Shown here in pieces: positions 1-5,710 of a stretch of DNA of 5,710 bases (positions are counted from its first letter, which is position 1; every line of letters starts with the position of its first letter). The notes under the pieces are model-generated. The model had not been told where the DNA came from and searched no databases. It saw only the letters and a program-made list of their open reading frames with translations. A program made the translations under genes and the position numbers. The stretch is from an uncultured Stomatobaculum sp. (GTDB lineage Bacteria > Bacillota > Clostridia > Lachnospirales > Lachnospiraceae), in contig CALLVJ010000176.1 in the NCBI GenBank assembly GCA_938010625.1, forward strand, positions 1 to 5,710, written 5' to 3'.

Positions 1-2172
1 GATCTCGACAAGGTGCCGCTCAAGTATGCGGGTCTCGACGGCACAGAGATTGCAATTTCCGAGTCGCAGGAGCGCATGGCCTGTGTGCTTGACCCGAAGG
101 ATGTCGACACATTTCTGCAGTATGCGCGCGAAGAGAACCTCGAGGCGACGCCGGTCGCAGTCGTCACAGCGGAGCCGCGCCTTGTCTTGAACTGGAGAGG
201 CAGGGCGATTGTCGATTTGTCCCGCGCGTTCCTCGACACGAACGGCGCACACCTCACGGCAGAGGTCGAAGTCGAACTGCCAAAGCGTGCAGAGAACCCG
301 TTTGCAGCGCAGCAGATGGGAGATGTGAAGGGAAAGTGGCTTGCAACGCTCGCCGAATTGAATGTCTGCTCGCAGAAGGGACTGGTCGAGATGTTCGACG
401 CTTCGATTGGCGCGGGCACAGTCACAATGCCCTATGGCGGCAAGTATCAGATGACTGAAACCCAGAGCATGATCGCAAAGATTCCGCTCTTAAAGGGGCA
501 CACGGACGCCGCTACGATTATGAGCTATGGCTTTGATCCCTATCTCTCAAGCTGGAGCCCCTACCACGGCGCGGTCTATGCCGTCTGCGACTCGGTCGCA
601 AAGGTCGCTGCAGCCGGCGGCGACATTGACAAGATCCACCTGACCTTCCAGGAATTCTTCCGCCGCATGGACGACAACAAGCCGAGAAGATGGTCACAGC
701 CGTTTGCGGCGCTGCTCGGCGCGTATGAGGCGCAGCTGGAATTGGGGCTCGCCTCGATTGGCGGCAAAGACTCGATGTCCGGTACCTTCAATGAGATTGA
801 CGTGCCGCCGACACTCGTGAGCTTTGCGGTTGATGTCGCCTCGGTGAGGGATATCATCACCCCGGAACTGAAAGCTGCGGGCAACCGCCTCGTGCTTCTC
901 ACGGTGAAGCGCGACGCAGATCTCCTGCCGGACTATGCGGATTTGAAGGAACAATACCGCGCTCTCACGGCGGACATCAAGGCAAAGCGCGTATTGAGCG
1001 CCTATGTGATAGAGCGCCACGGCGCGGCGGAAGCTGTCACGAAGATGGCGCTTGGCAATGGCTTTGGCGTGAGGCTCGCAGACGGTGTGAGCGAGGAGAC
1101 GCTCTTTGCGCCGGGCTGGTGCAATCTGCTGCTTGAAGTGCCGGCAGAGGCGCTCGGAAAGCTCTCCTGCCGCACGGAACTTTTCGGCGAAATGACGGCA
1201 GCGCCTGTGCTGTCCTACCGCGGCATCGAAATTTCGCTCGCGGAGGCGGAAAAGGCGTGGACCGGAACCCTCGAGGAAGTGTTCCCGATCCGTGTCACGA
1301 AAGGCGGCGAGATTCTGGATCGCCCGCTGTACCATGCGGAGACAGTCGCGGTCTGCAGCCACAAGATCGGCACGCCGCACGTCTTCATCCCGGTGTTTCC
1401 GGGCACGAACTGCGAGTACGACTCGGCGCGCGCCTTTGAAGAGGCCGGTGCCATCGTGAGCGCGCCGATCTTCCGCAACCAGAATGCAGAGGACATTGCA
1501 GCTTCGGTGGAGGCATATCGGAGGGAAATTCAGAATGCTCAGATTGTGATGTTTCCGGGCGGCTTCTCGGCGGGCGATGAGCCGGACGGCTCCGCGAAGT
1601 TCTTTGCGCAGCTCTTCCGGAATGAGGTCGTAAAAGAGGAGCTCTTAAAGCTTCTGAACGAGCGCGACGGTCTCGTGCTCGGCATCTGCAACGGCTTCCA
1701 GGCGTTGATCAAGCTCGGTCTTCTGCCGGATGCCAGGATCAAAGAGCAGGCGACGAATGCGCCGACGCTTGCGATGAACCAGATTGGCAGGCACTTGAGC
1801 CGCATGGTGAATTTGAAAGTTGTCTCGGACAGGTCTCCCTGGCTTCGAAAAGCGGAGCTCGGCGGTGTCTATGCGAATGCCATTTCGCACGGCGAGGGTC
1901 GCTTTGTCGCGCCGCAGGAGACAATTGAGGCGCTGTTTGCCGCAGGCCAGGTCGCGACGCAGTACTGCGACCTCGAGGGTCATGTTTCGACCGATGAGCT
2001 CTGGACGCCGAATGGCTCATATGCGGCGATTGAGGGCATTACCAGCCAGGACGGGCGCGTCTACGGAAAGATGGCGCATCCGGAGAGAATCGGAGAACAC
2101 ATTAACAAGAATATTCCGCTCCGCCAGGATCTCGGCATCTTTGCCGCAGGCGTTGCATATTTTCGTGGGTGA
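1..2172 (+). CDS. purL: Phosphoribosylformylglycinamidine (FGAM) synthase, single-chain, C-terminal part (5' end outside window)
   Basis: This cytoplasmic enzyme makes FGAM from FGAR, ATP and glutamine in de novo purine synthesis. The frame is open from base 1, so the GTG at 13 is an internal valine and not a start; 723 codons are visible. Counting residues from base 1, the segment begins near the end of the first AIRS-like half (ISESQERM, about 19-26). A second AIRS-type half follows, with the motifs GGKDSMSGTF (about 254-263) and SWSPYHGA (about 183-190). The C-terminal class I glutamine amidotransferase domain starts near residue 460 (VFPGTNCEYD). Its triad is visible: Cys563 in GICNGFQ, and His693 and Glu695 in MAHPER. 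Synthetase and glutaminase in one chain, with this sequence style, match the clostridial single-chain clade (about 1,250 residues). About 500 residues should therefore lie upstream. No frameshift or missing catalytic residue is seen. It is the first visible gene of the block and is followed 45 bases later by an aspartate kinase gene. Confidence 0.97.
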   Translation, partial: DLDKVPLKYAGLDGTEIAISESQERMACVLDPKDVDTFLQYAREENLEATPVAVVTAEPRLVLNWRGRAIVDLSRAFLDTNGAHLTAEVEVELPKRAENPFAAQQMGDVKGKWLATLAELNVCSQKGLVEMFDASIGAGTVTMPYGGKYQMTETQSMIAKIPLLKGHTDAATIMSYGFDPYLSSWSPYHGAVYAVCDSVAKVAAAGGDIDKIHLTFQEFFRRMDDNKPRRWSQPFAALLGAYEAQLELGLASIGGKDSMSGTFNEIDVPPTLVSFAVDVASVRDIITPELKAAGNRLVLLTVKRDADLLPDYADLKEQYRALTADIKAKRVLSAYVIERHGAAEAVTKMALGNGFGVRLADGVSEETLFAPGWCNLLLEVPAEALGKLSCRTELFGEMTAAPVLSYRGIEISLAEAEKAWTGTLEEVFPIRVTKGGEILDRPLYHAETVAVCSHKIGTPHVFIPVFPGTNCEYDSARAFEEAGAIVSAPIFRNQNAEDIAASVEAYRREIQNAQIVMFPGGFSAGDEPDGSAKFFAQLFRNEVVKEELLKLLNERDGLVLGICNGFQALIKLGLLPDARIKEQATNAPTLAMNQIGRHLSRMVNLKVVSDRSPWLRKAELGGVYANAISHGEGRFVAPQETIEALFAAGQVATQYCDLEGHVSTDELWTPNGSYAAIEGITSQDGRVYGKMAHPERIGEHINKNIPLRQDLGIFAAGVAYFRG

Positions 2173-2173
2173 G

Positions 2174-2208
2174 CTCTCCATCCCGACAGAATCAGAAAAC
2201 AAGGAGAG
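2174..2208 (+). promoter_or_regulatory. Short inverted repeat that could mask the upstream Shine-Dalgarno of the aspartate kinase gene
   Basis: CTCTCC (2174-2179) is the exact reverse complement of GGAGAG (2203-2208), and G2173 could add a G-U pair with T2209, around a 23-base loop. The right arm includes most of the AAGGAG Shine-Dalgarno sequence at 2201-2206. The left arm starts one base after the purL stop codon, so a ribosome finishing purL would cover it and free the site. This suggests translational coupling, but the stem is short and the loop long, so it may be chance. It lacks the U-tract of an intrinsic terminator. Confidence 0.3.
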
Positions 2209-2214
2209 TAGGAG
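2201..2214 (+). promoter_or_regulatory. Tandem Shine-Dalgarno-like sites for the aspartate kinase gene
   Basis: Two purine-rich sites precede the ATG at 2218. AAGGAG (2201-2206) leaves an 11-base spacer, which is on the long side. GGAG (2211-2214) leaves only 3 bases, which is short. Neither spacing is ideal, but together they support the ATG at 2218. That ATG begins the conserved kinase motif within six codons. Confidence 0.6.
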
Positions 2215-2217
2215 TGC

Positions 2218-3537
2218 ATGAAGAAGGTAGTAAAATTTGGCGGAAGTTCTCTCGCCAGCGCAGAGCAGTTTCAGAAGGTCGGTGATATCATCCGGAGCGA
2301 TGCAGCGCGGCGCTATGTGGTGCCGAGCGCACCGGGCAAGCGCTTTAGCGGGGACACAAAGGTGACCGACCTCCTCTATCAGCTCTATGACAGCGCAGAG
2401 GATGAGGCTCTCTTTCAGAAGATTCTCGCGGAAATCAAAGCGCGCTATCAGGAAATTATCGACGGACTTTCGCTCAAGCTGGATTTAAGCGGGGAGTTCG
2501 ATGAACTCGAAAAGAATTTCCGCGCGCAGTGCGGTCGGGAATATGCGGCAAGCCGCGGCGAGTATCTGAACGGCCATGTGATGGCAGCATATCTCGCATT
2601 TCCGTTCGTGGATCCGGCGGATATGATTTTGTTCCACAATGACGGGACACTCAATGCAGAGGCGACCGAGCGCGCCGTGGCTGAAAAGCTCGCGGACTAT
2701 GAGCGCGCGGTGGTGCCGGGTTTCTACGGACGGCGGGAGGACGGCAGCATTGCGACCTTTAGTCGCGGCGGATCCGATGTCACGGGTTCGGTGATTGCAG
2801 GTGCGATTCACGCCGATCTCTATGAGAACTGGACGGATGTCTCCGGCTTTCTCTGCGCAGATCCGCACATTGTCGAAGATCCGGCAGTCATTGAGACCAT
2901 CCCCTACCAGGAACTCCGTGAGCTCGCCTATATGGGCGCAGGCGTCATGCACGAGGATGCGATTTTCCCGGTGCGGAAAGAGGGCATTCCGATTAATATC
3001 CGGAATACGAACCGCCCCGAGGACCAGGGAACCATGATTGTGAGCTCGACCTGCAGAAAGCCGCGCTATACGATCACCGGCATCGCGGGCAAAAAGGGTT
3101 TCTGCTCGATTACAGTCGACAAGGACATGATGAATTCGGAGATCGGCTTTTGCCGGAAGGTTCTGCAGGTCTTCGAGGACAATGACATCAGTCTCGAGCA
3201 CATGCCGTCCGGCATCGACTCGATGACCATCGTCGTGCACCAGTCGGAATTTCTGGATCATGAGCAGAAGATTGTGACCGGCATCCATCGCGCTGTGCAT
3301 CCGGATCAGATTATCCTGGAAGATGACCTCGCGCTGATTGCTGTTGTCGGAAGAGGCATGAAAGATCAGCGCGGCACAGCGGCGCGTGTTTTTGCGGCGC
3401 TCACCCACGAGCGCATCAACGTGAAGATGATTGACCAGGGTTCTTCGGAATTTAATATCATTATCGGCGTCAAGGGGCGCGACTTTGAGAATGCGATTCG
3501 CGCGATCTATGCGATTTTTGTATTGACGCAGATTTGA
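2218..3537 (+). CDS. lysC: Aspartate kinase, monofunctional, with C-terminal ACT regulatory domains
   Basis: The enzyme phosphorylates L-aspartate with ATP to give 4-phospho-L-aspartate, the committed step to lysine/diaminopimelate, threonine, methionine and isoleucine. It is 439 residues long, normal for a monofunctional enzyme, with no homoserine dehydrogenase domain. The kinase domain spans about 1-280. It holds KFGGSSLA (6-13, catalytic-type Lys6), SRGEYLNG (112-119, Glu115 in the substrate-binding position), FSRGGSDVTG (181-190) and NWTDVSGFLCADP (204-216). Two ACT domains follow, at about 285-355 and 371-435; GRGMKDQRGTAARVF (378-392) opens the second. ACT domains in this family bind end-product amino acids, so feedback inhibition is expected, but the effector (lysine, threonine or both) cannot be read from sequence. 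The segment VPSAPGKR (35-42) replaces the common VVSAMG; I believe this is typical of a clostridial subgroup. The start is the ATG after the Shine-Dalgarno sites. No lysine riboswitch precedes it. The symbol lysC is by family; paralogues cannot be excluded. Confidence 0.95.
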   Translation: MKKVVKFGGSSLASAEQFQKVGDIIRSDAARRYVVPSAPGKRFSGDTKVTDLLYQLYDSAEDEALFQKILAEIKARYQEIIDGLSLKLDLSGEFDELEKNFRAQCGREYAASRGEYLNGHVMAAYLAFPFVDPADMILFHNDGTLNAEATERAVAEKLADYERAVVPGFYGRREDGSIATFSRGGSDVTGSVIAGAIHADLYENWTDVSGFLCADPHIVEDPAVIETIPYQELRELAYMGAGVMHEDAIFPVRKEGIPINIRNTNRPEDQGTMIVSSTCRKPRYTITGIAGKKGFCSITVDKDMMNSEIGFCRKVLQVFEDNDISLEHMPSGIDSMTIVVHQSEFLDHEQKIVTGIHRAVHPDQIILEDDLALIAVVGRGMKDQRGTAARVFAALTHERINVKMIDQGSSEFNIIIGVKGRDFENAIRAIYAIFVLTQI

Positions 3538-3544
3538 GCGTGAC

Positions 3545-4801
3545 ATGAGACAGGTGATAGTAGTGGGCGGCGGCGCTGCGGGTATGATCGCAGCAGTCGC
3601 CGCCGGAGCAGCGGGCGCGCGCGTCACGCTGCTCGAAAAGAATGAGAAATTAGGCAAGAAGATTTATATCACCGGCAAGGGGCGCTGCAATCTGACGAAT
3701 GCAGTGCCGATGCGGGAAGTGCAGGCGCAGGTTGTGAGCAACCCGCGCTTTCTCTACAGTGCGTTTCAGGCGTTTACGAATGAGGATGTGATGCGGTTCT
3801 TTGAAGACGCAGGATGTCCGCTCAAGACAGAGCGCGGCGAGAGGGTCTTTCCGGTCAGCGACCATGCCTCGGATGTGATCCGCGCGCTCGAACGGAAACT
3901 GCAGCGGGCCGGGGTGCGCGTCCGACTGCAGACTGAGGTCAGGGAACTGGTCTTTTCGGAGATGGAAGGCGGGCGCCGCATAGCGGGTGTCCGGCTTCTG
4001 AGCGGAGAAGTGGTTCGCGCGGACGCTGTGATTCTCGCGACAGGCGGGCTCTCGTATCCGGCGACCGGTTCGACCGGTGACGGCTACCGCTTTGCAGAGA
4101 GCGCTGGCATGGCAGTGACCGATCGGTATCCCTCGCTGGTGCCATTGCTTTTGAAAGAGCAGGCGAGCTGCGCTGCACTGCAGGGGCTCTCGCTTAAAAA
4201 TGTCACCGTCACGCTTTTTGACGGGAAGAAAAAAATCTATGAGGGCTTTGGCGAGGCGCTCTTTACGCACTTTGGCATGAGCGGCCCGCTGTTGCTCTCG
4301 GCAAGTGCAGTCGCAGGGCCATTGCTCCGGAAGAAGGCGCTGGATCTTTTCATTGACTTGAAGCCTGCCCTCTCCGAAGAAGTACTTGAGCAGAGGCTGC
4401 TCCGTGATTTCGACGAGAGCAGAAATAAGAGCCTCAAAAATATCTTGCCCGGACTGTTTCCGCAGAGCCTGATTCCGGAAGTGCTCTCGCAGAGCGGGAT
4501 CTCCGGCGACAAAAAGGTGAGGGATGTCACGAGGGCAGAGCGCGCGGCACTTCGCAAGTCGACCAAGGCACTTCATTTCACAGCAACCGGTCTTCGCGGT
4601 TACAATGAGGCGGTTGTGACAAAGGGCGGTGTTTCCGTGCGCGCGGTCTTGCCCGCGACAATGGAGAGCAAGACCACGGCGGGACTTTATCTCGCGGGGG
4701 AGCTCTTGGATCTCGATGCGATGACCGGCGGTTTCAATCTGCAGATTGCCTGGTCGACCGGCGTGCTCGCGGGACGCAGCGCTGCGGCAGCCAAGGCGTG
4801 A
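3545..4801 (+). CDS. HI0933/BaiN-family NAD(P)/FAD-dependent oxidoreductase (flavoprotein of uncertain role)
   Basis: This is a predicted cytoplasmic FAD enzyme of 418 residues, normal for the family. The N-terminal Rossmann fold has GGGAAG (8-13, the GxGxxG dinucleotide motif), with Glu31 ending the second strand as the likely adenosine-ribose ligand. TGKGRCNLTN (43-52) is the family signature. Next come ATGGLSYPATGSTGDGY (165-181), THFGMSGPLLLS (241-252) and GYNEAVVTKGGV (352-363). The C-terminal FAD contact region includes LAGELLDLDAMTGGFNLQ (383-400). No signal peptide or membrane segment is seen. Family members are variously annotated as aminoacetone oxidase-like, YhiN/HI0933 or BaiN (linked to bile-acid reduction in Clostridium scindens), but the substrate is generally unproven and none is assigned here. 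The gene starts 7 bases after the aspartate kinase stop. There is no clear Shine-Dalgarno sequence, and an in-frame stop at 3524 rules out an earlier start, so translation probably depends on coupling with the gene upstream. A cmk gene follows closely. Confidence 0.93.
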   Translation: MRQVIVVGGGAAGMIAAVAAGAAGARVTLLEKNEKLGKKIYITGKGRCNLTNAVPMREVQAQVVSNPRFLYSAFQAFTNEDVMRFFEDAGCPLKTERGERVFPVSDHASDVIRALERKLQRAGVRVRLQTEVRELVFSEMEGGRRIAGVRLLSGEVVRADAVILATGGLSYPATGSTGDGYRFAESAGMAVTDRYPSLVPLLLKEQASCAALQGLSLKNVTVTLFDGKKKIYEGFGEALFTHFGMSGPLLLSASAVAGPLLRKKALDLFIDLKPALSEEVLEQRLLRDFDESRNKSLKNILPGLFPQSLIPEVLSQSGISGDKKVRDVTRAERAALRKSTKALHFTATGLRGYNEAVVTKGGVSVRAVLPATMESKTTAGLYLAGELLDLDAMTGGFNLQIAWSTGVLAGRSAAAAKA

Positions 4802-4805
4802 TGGC

Positions 4806-4811
4806 AGGAGG
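4806..4811 (+). promoter_or_regulatory. Strong Shine-Dalgarno for cmk
   Basis: AGGAGG lies 5 bases before the ATG at 4817, a near-perfect anti-16S match. It sits in the 15-base gap after the flavoprotein stop. This is the best ribosome-binding site in the window and fixes the cmk start. Confidence 0.85.
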
Positions 4812-4816
4812 AGTTC

Positions 4817-5518
4817 ATGGAAAAAATCAAAGCACTTGCGATCGACGGGCCGGCAGGTGCCGGTAAGTCGACGATTGCGCGGGCGGTGAGCCAGGCGCTC
4901 GGCTGGATTTACGTGGACACCGGCGCGTTGTTTCGCGCGGCGGCGCTCGCGCTGCTGTCACAGGGCATTTCGACCGAGAACAGCGCGGCGGTTGCGGCGG
5001 CAGCGCCAGGGCTTGCGCTGAATTTGAGCATTCAGCAGGGTGAACAGCATGTCTTTGTCAGTGGGCGCGACGTGAGCGGTGAGATACGCCGCGAGGAAAT
5101 TGGCAAGGCAGCGAGCGCCTTTGCGCGCTGCGACGCCGTGCGGGAACGGGTTCTTTTGATTGAACGGGAAATTGCTGCGCGCGAGCCGGTCGTGATGGAC
5201 GGACGGGATATCGGAACGGTTGTATTGCCGAATGCGCTCGCCAAAGTTTTTTTGACCGCGAGCGTCGCAGTGCGCGCAAAGCGCCGCACGGCAGAGCTCT
5301 GCGCCAAGGGCATTGCAGCAGATGTCGATGCGATCGCGCGGGACATTGCGGCGCGGGACGAACAGGATAAAAACAGAAGCATTGCGCCGCTTCAAAAGGC
5401 AGAGGACGCCATGCTTCTCGACAGCTCGGCACTGTGTATTGAGGAAGTAAAACAGCGCATTCTTGCGCTGGTAAGAGAAAAGGAGCAGCAGTGGCAGAGA
5501 AGCGAAAGCGGGAAGTGA
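4817..5518 (+). CDS. cmk: Cytidylate kinase (CMP/dCMP kinase)
   Basis: The enzyme transfers phosphate from ATP to CMP or dCMP, giving CDP or dCDP for nucleic-acid and phospholipid precursors in the cytoplasm. It is 233 residues long, typical of bacterial Cmk. The P-loop is GPAGAGKST (11-19). The CMP-binding region begins with DTGALFRA (34-41). Ser100, Arg109, and Arg130-Asp131 in DGRDIGTVV (128-136) match CMP-contacting residues known from the E. coli enzyme. The lid region has AKRR (154-157), followed by ARDEQDKNR (179-187) and APLQKAEDAMLLDSS (190-204). All catalytic positions I can recognise are kept. Phe39 stands where Tyr is usual (TGAMYRA), and an alanine-rich stretch (about 57-63) lies in the variable region. 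The start is set by AGGAGG five bases upstream. The 3' end overlaps the start of ispH by 28 bases, implying coupled translation. No plsC lies between cmk and ispH, unlike some clostridial genomes. Confidence 0.96.
   Translation: MEKIKALAIDGPAGAGKSTIARAVSQALGWIYVDTGALFRAAALALLSQGISTENSAAVAAAAPGLALNLSIQQGEQHVFVSGRDVSGEIRREEIGKAASAFARCDAVRERVLLIEREIAAREPVVMDGRDIGTVVLPNALAKVFLTASVAVRAKRRTAELCAKGIAADVDAIARDIAARDEQDKNRSIAPLQKAEDAMLLDSSALCIEEVKQRILALVREKEQQWQRSESGK
5481..5485 (+). promoter_or_regulatory. Shine-Dalgarno for ispH inside the cmk coding region
   Basis: AGGAG lies 5 bases before the GTG at 5491, within the last codons of cmk. It is the main reason for choosing GTG 5491 over the GTG at 5515. 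Confidence 0.65.
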
Positions 5519-5710
5519 TCCTCGCTGAGAGCGCTGGCTTTTGTTTCGGCGTCAAAAAGGCGGTCGAGACGGTATACCGGGAGGCAGAGGAATGTCAGGA
5601 TACTGTTTACAGCTACGGTTCCATCATCCACAATGAGGAGGTGGTGCGCGACCTGACGGAAAAGGGCGTGGTTGTCTTTGATGACAGCGATGCCGAGGCG
5701 CAGGTTCGCG
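5491..5710 (+). CDS. ispH: 4-hydroxy-3-methylbut-2-enyl diphosphate reductase (IspH/LytB), N-terminal part (3' end outside window)
   Basis: IspH is the [4Fe-4S] enzyme that reduces HMBPP to IPP and DMAPP, the last step of the MEP isoprenoid pathway. Seventy-three codons are visible before the edge. The family signature AGFCFGVKKAVE (15-26) holds the first cluster ligand, Cys18. YGSIIHNEEVV (42-52) carries His47, the counterpart of the substrate-binding His41 of E. coli IspH; Ser44 replaces the usual Pro of GPIIHN. The remaining cluster cysteines lie past the edge. The chosen start is GTG 5491, with AGGAG five bases upstream, giving a short basic leader (AEKRKRE) and a 28-base overlap with cmk. 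GTG 5515 is an alternative: it gives a four-base GTGA overlap with the cmk stop and a length nearer the usual N-terminus, but has only a weak ribosome site. In many Clostridia this protein is fused to ribosomal protein S1, which cannot be judged here. Confidence 0.93.
   Translation, partial: MAEKRKREVILAESAGFCFGVKKAVETVYREAEECQDTVYSYGSIIHNEEVVRDLTEKGVVVFDDSDAEAQVR

Larger units (their letters stand above)
1..5710 (+). other. Probable co-transcribed housekeeping gene block
   Basis: Five co-directional genes (purL, aspartate kinase, flavoprotein, cmk, ispH) are separated by 45, 7 and 15 bases, then overlap by 28. None of the gaps contains a GC-rich hairpin followed by a T-run, and none has room for an obvious promoter plus leader. 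Co-transcription is an inference from spacing. An internal promoter inside the 3' part of purL or another coding region cannot be excluded by eye. Confidence 0.6.

Noticed and set aside
13..15. GTG at base 13 as a start for the first gene
   Set aside because: The frame is open to the window edge and the residues before it continue the PurL sequence; this is the middle of a domain.
694..1380. Minus-strand open frame (228 codons) inside purL
   Set aside because: Arg-rich shadow of purL with no family motif.
2173..2217. Intrinsic terminator or attenuator between purL and the aspartate kinase gene
   Set aside because: The only inverted repeat is short, has a 23-base loop and is not followed by a T-run.
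1820..2221. Plus-strand open frame (133 codons) in an alternative frame of purL, ending with an ATGA overlap at the aspartate kinase start
   Set aside because: The overlap looks like a coupled gene, but the product is an Arg/Ser-rich low-complexity string and purL encodes its essential amidotransferase His and Glu across the same bases. The overlap is likely chance.
2485..3657. Long open frame (390 codons) on the minus strand opposite the aspartate kinase gene
   Set aside because: Its translation is rich in His, Arg and Asn with no recognisable family, and it lies wholly opposite well-supported coding sequence. Long antisense frames are expected with GC-biased codon use. No ribosome site was recognised.
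4062..4078. Two ACCGGT palindromes separated by three bases inside the flavoprotein gene
   Set aside because: They encode the conserved TGSTG segment, so protein constraint explains them; no operator context is present.
3650..4576. Minus-strand open frame (308 codons) opposite the flavoprotein gene
   Set aside because: It lies almost wholly within the flavoprotein gene, has no domain motifs, and has a Cys/His/Arg-rich composition typical of antisense translation.
4982..5013. GCG-rich low-complexity patch in cmk as a repeat or slippage site
   Set aside because: It encodes an alanine-rich stretch in a variable region of Cmk and the frame is intact on both sides.

Overview
The window is gene-dense and GC-rich (high GC by eye, not counted). 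All five genes lie on the + strand with gaps of 45, 7 and 15 bases and one 28-base overlap. It reads as ordinary core-metabolism chromosome of an anaerobic Gram-positive bacterium of the Clostridia. A Lachnospiraceae-like genome of unusually high GC is the best guess, based on the single-chain PurL of the clostridial type, the aspartate kinase style, and the flavoprotein-cmk-ispH order. The genus is not determined by what is visible.

Layout: bases 1-2172 are the C-terminal part of purL (FGAM synthase, purine synthesis), open at the left edge. Bases 2218-3537 encode a complete monofunctional aspartate kinase. Bases 3545-4801 encode a complete HI0933/BaiN-family FAD flavoprotein. Bases 4817-5518 encode a complete cytidylate kinase (cmk). 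From 5491 to the right edge is the N-terminal 73 codons of ispH (HMBPP reductase, last step of the MEP isoprenoid pathway).

The genes serve different pathways: purines, the aspartate amino-acid family, an unassigned redox reaction, pyrimidine nucleotides and isoprenoids. The tight packing, with no terminator-like hairpin between them, suggests a co-transcribed housekeeping block with translational coupling rather than a single-pathway operon. No promoter, RNA gene, mobile element, CRISPR array or long repeat was found, and no stretch over 300 bases lacks a gene.

I did not find a previously undescribed system. The points most worth a second look are a short inverted repeat that could mask the Shine-Dalgarno of the aspartate kinase gene, the overlapping and ambiguous start of ispH, the possibility that ispH continues into a ribosomal protein S1 fusion past the edge, and the unassigned role of the flavoprotein.
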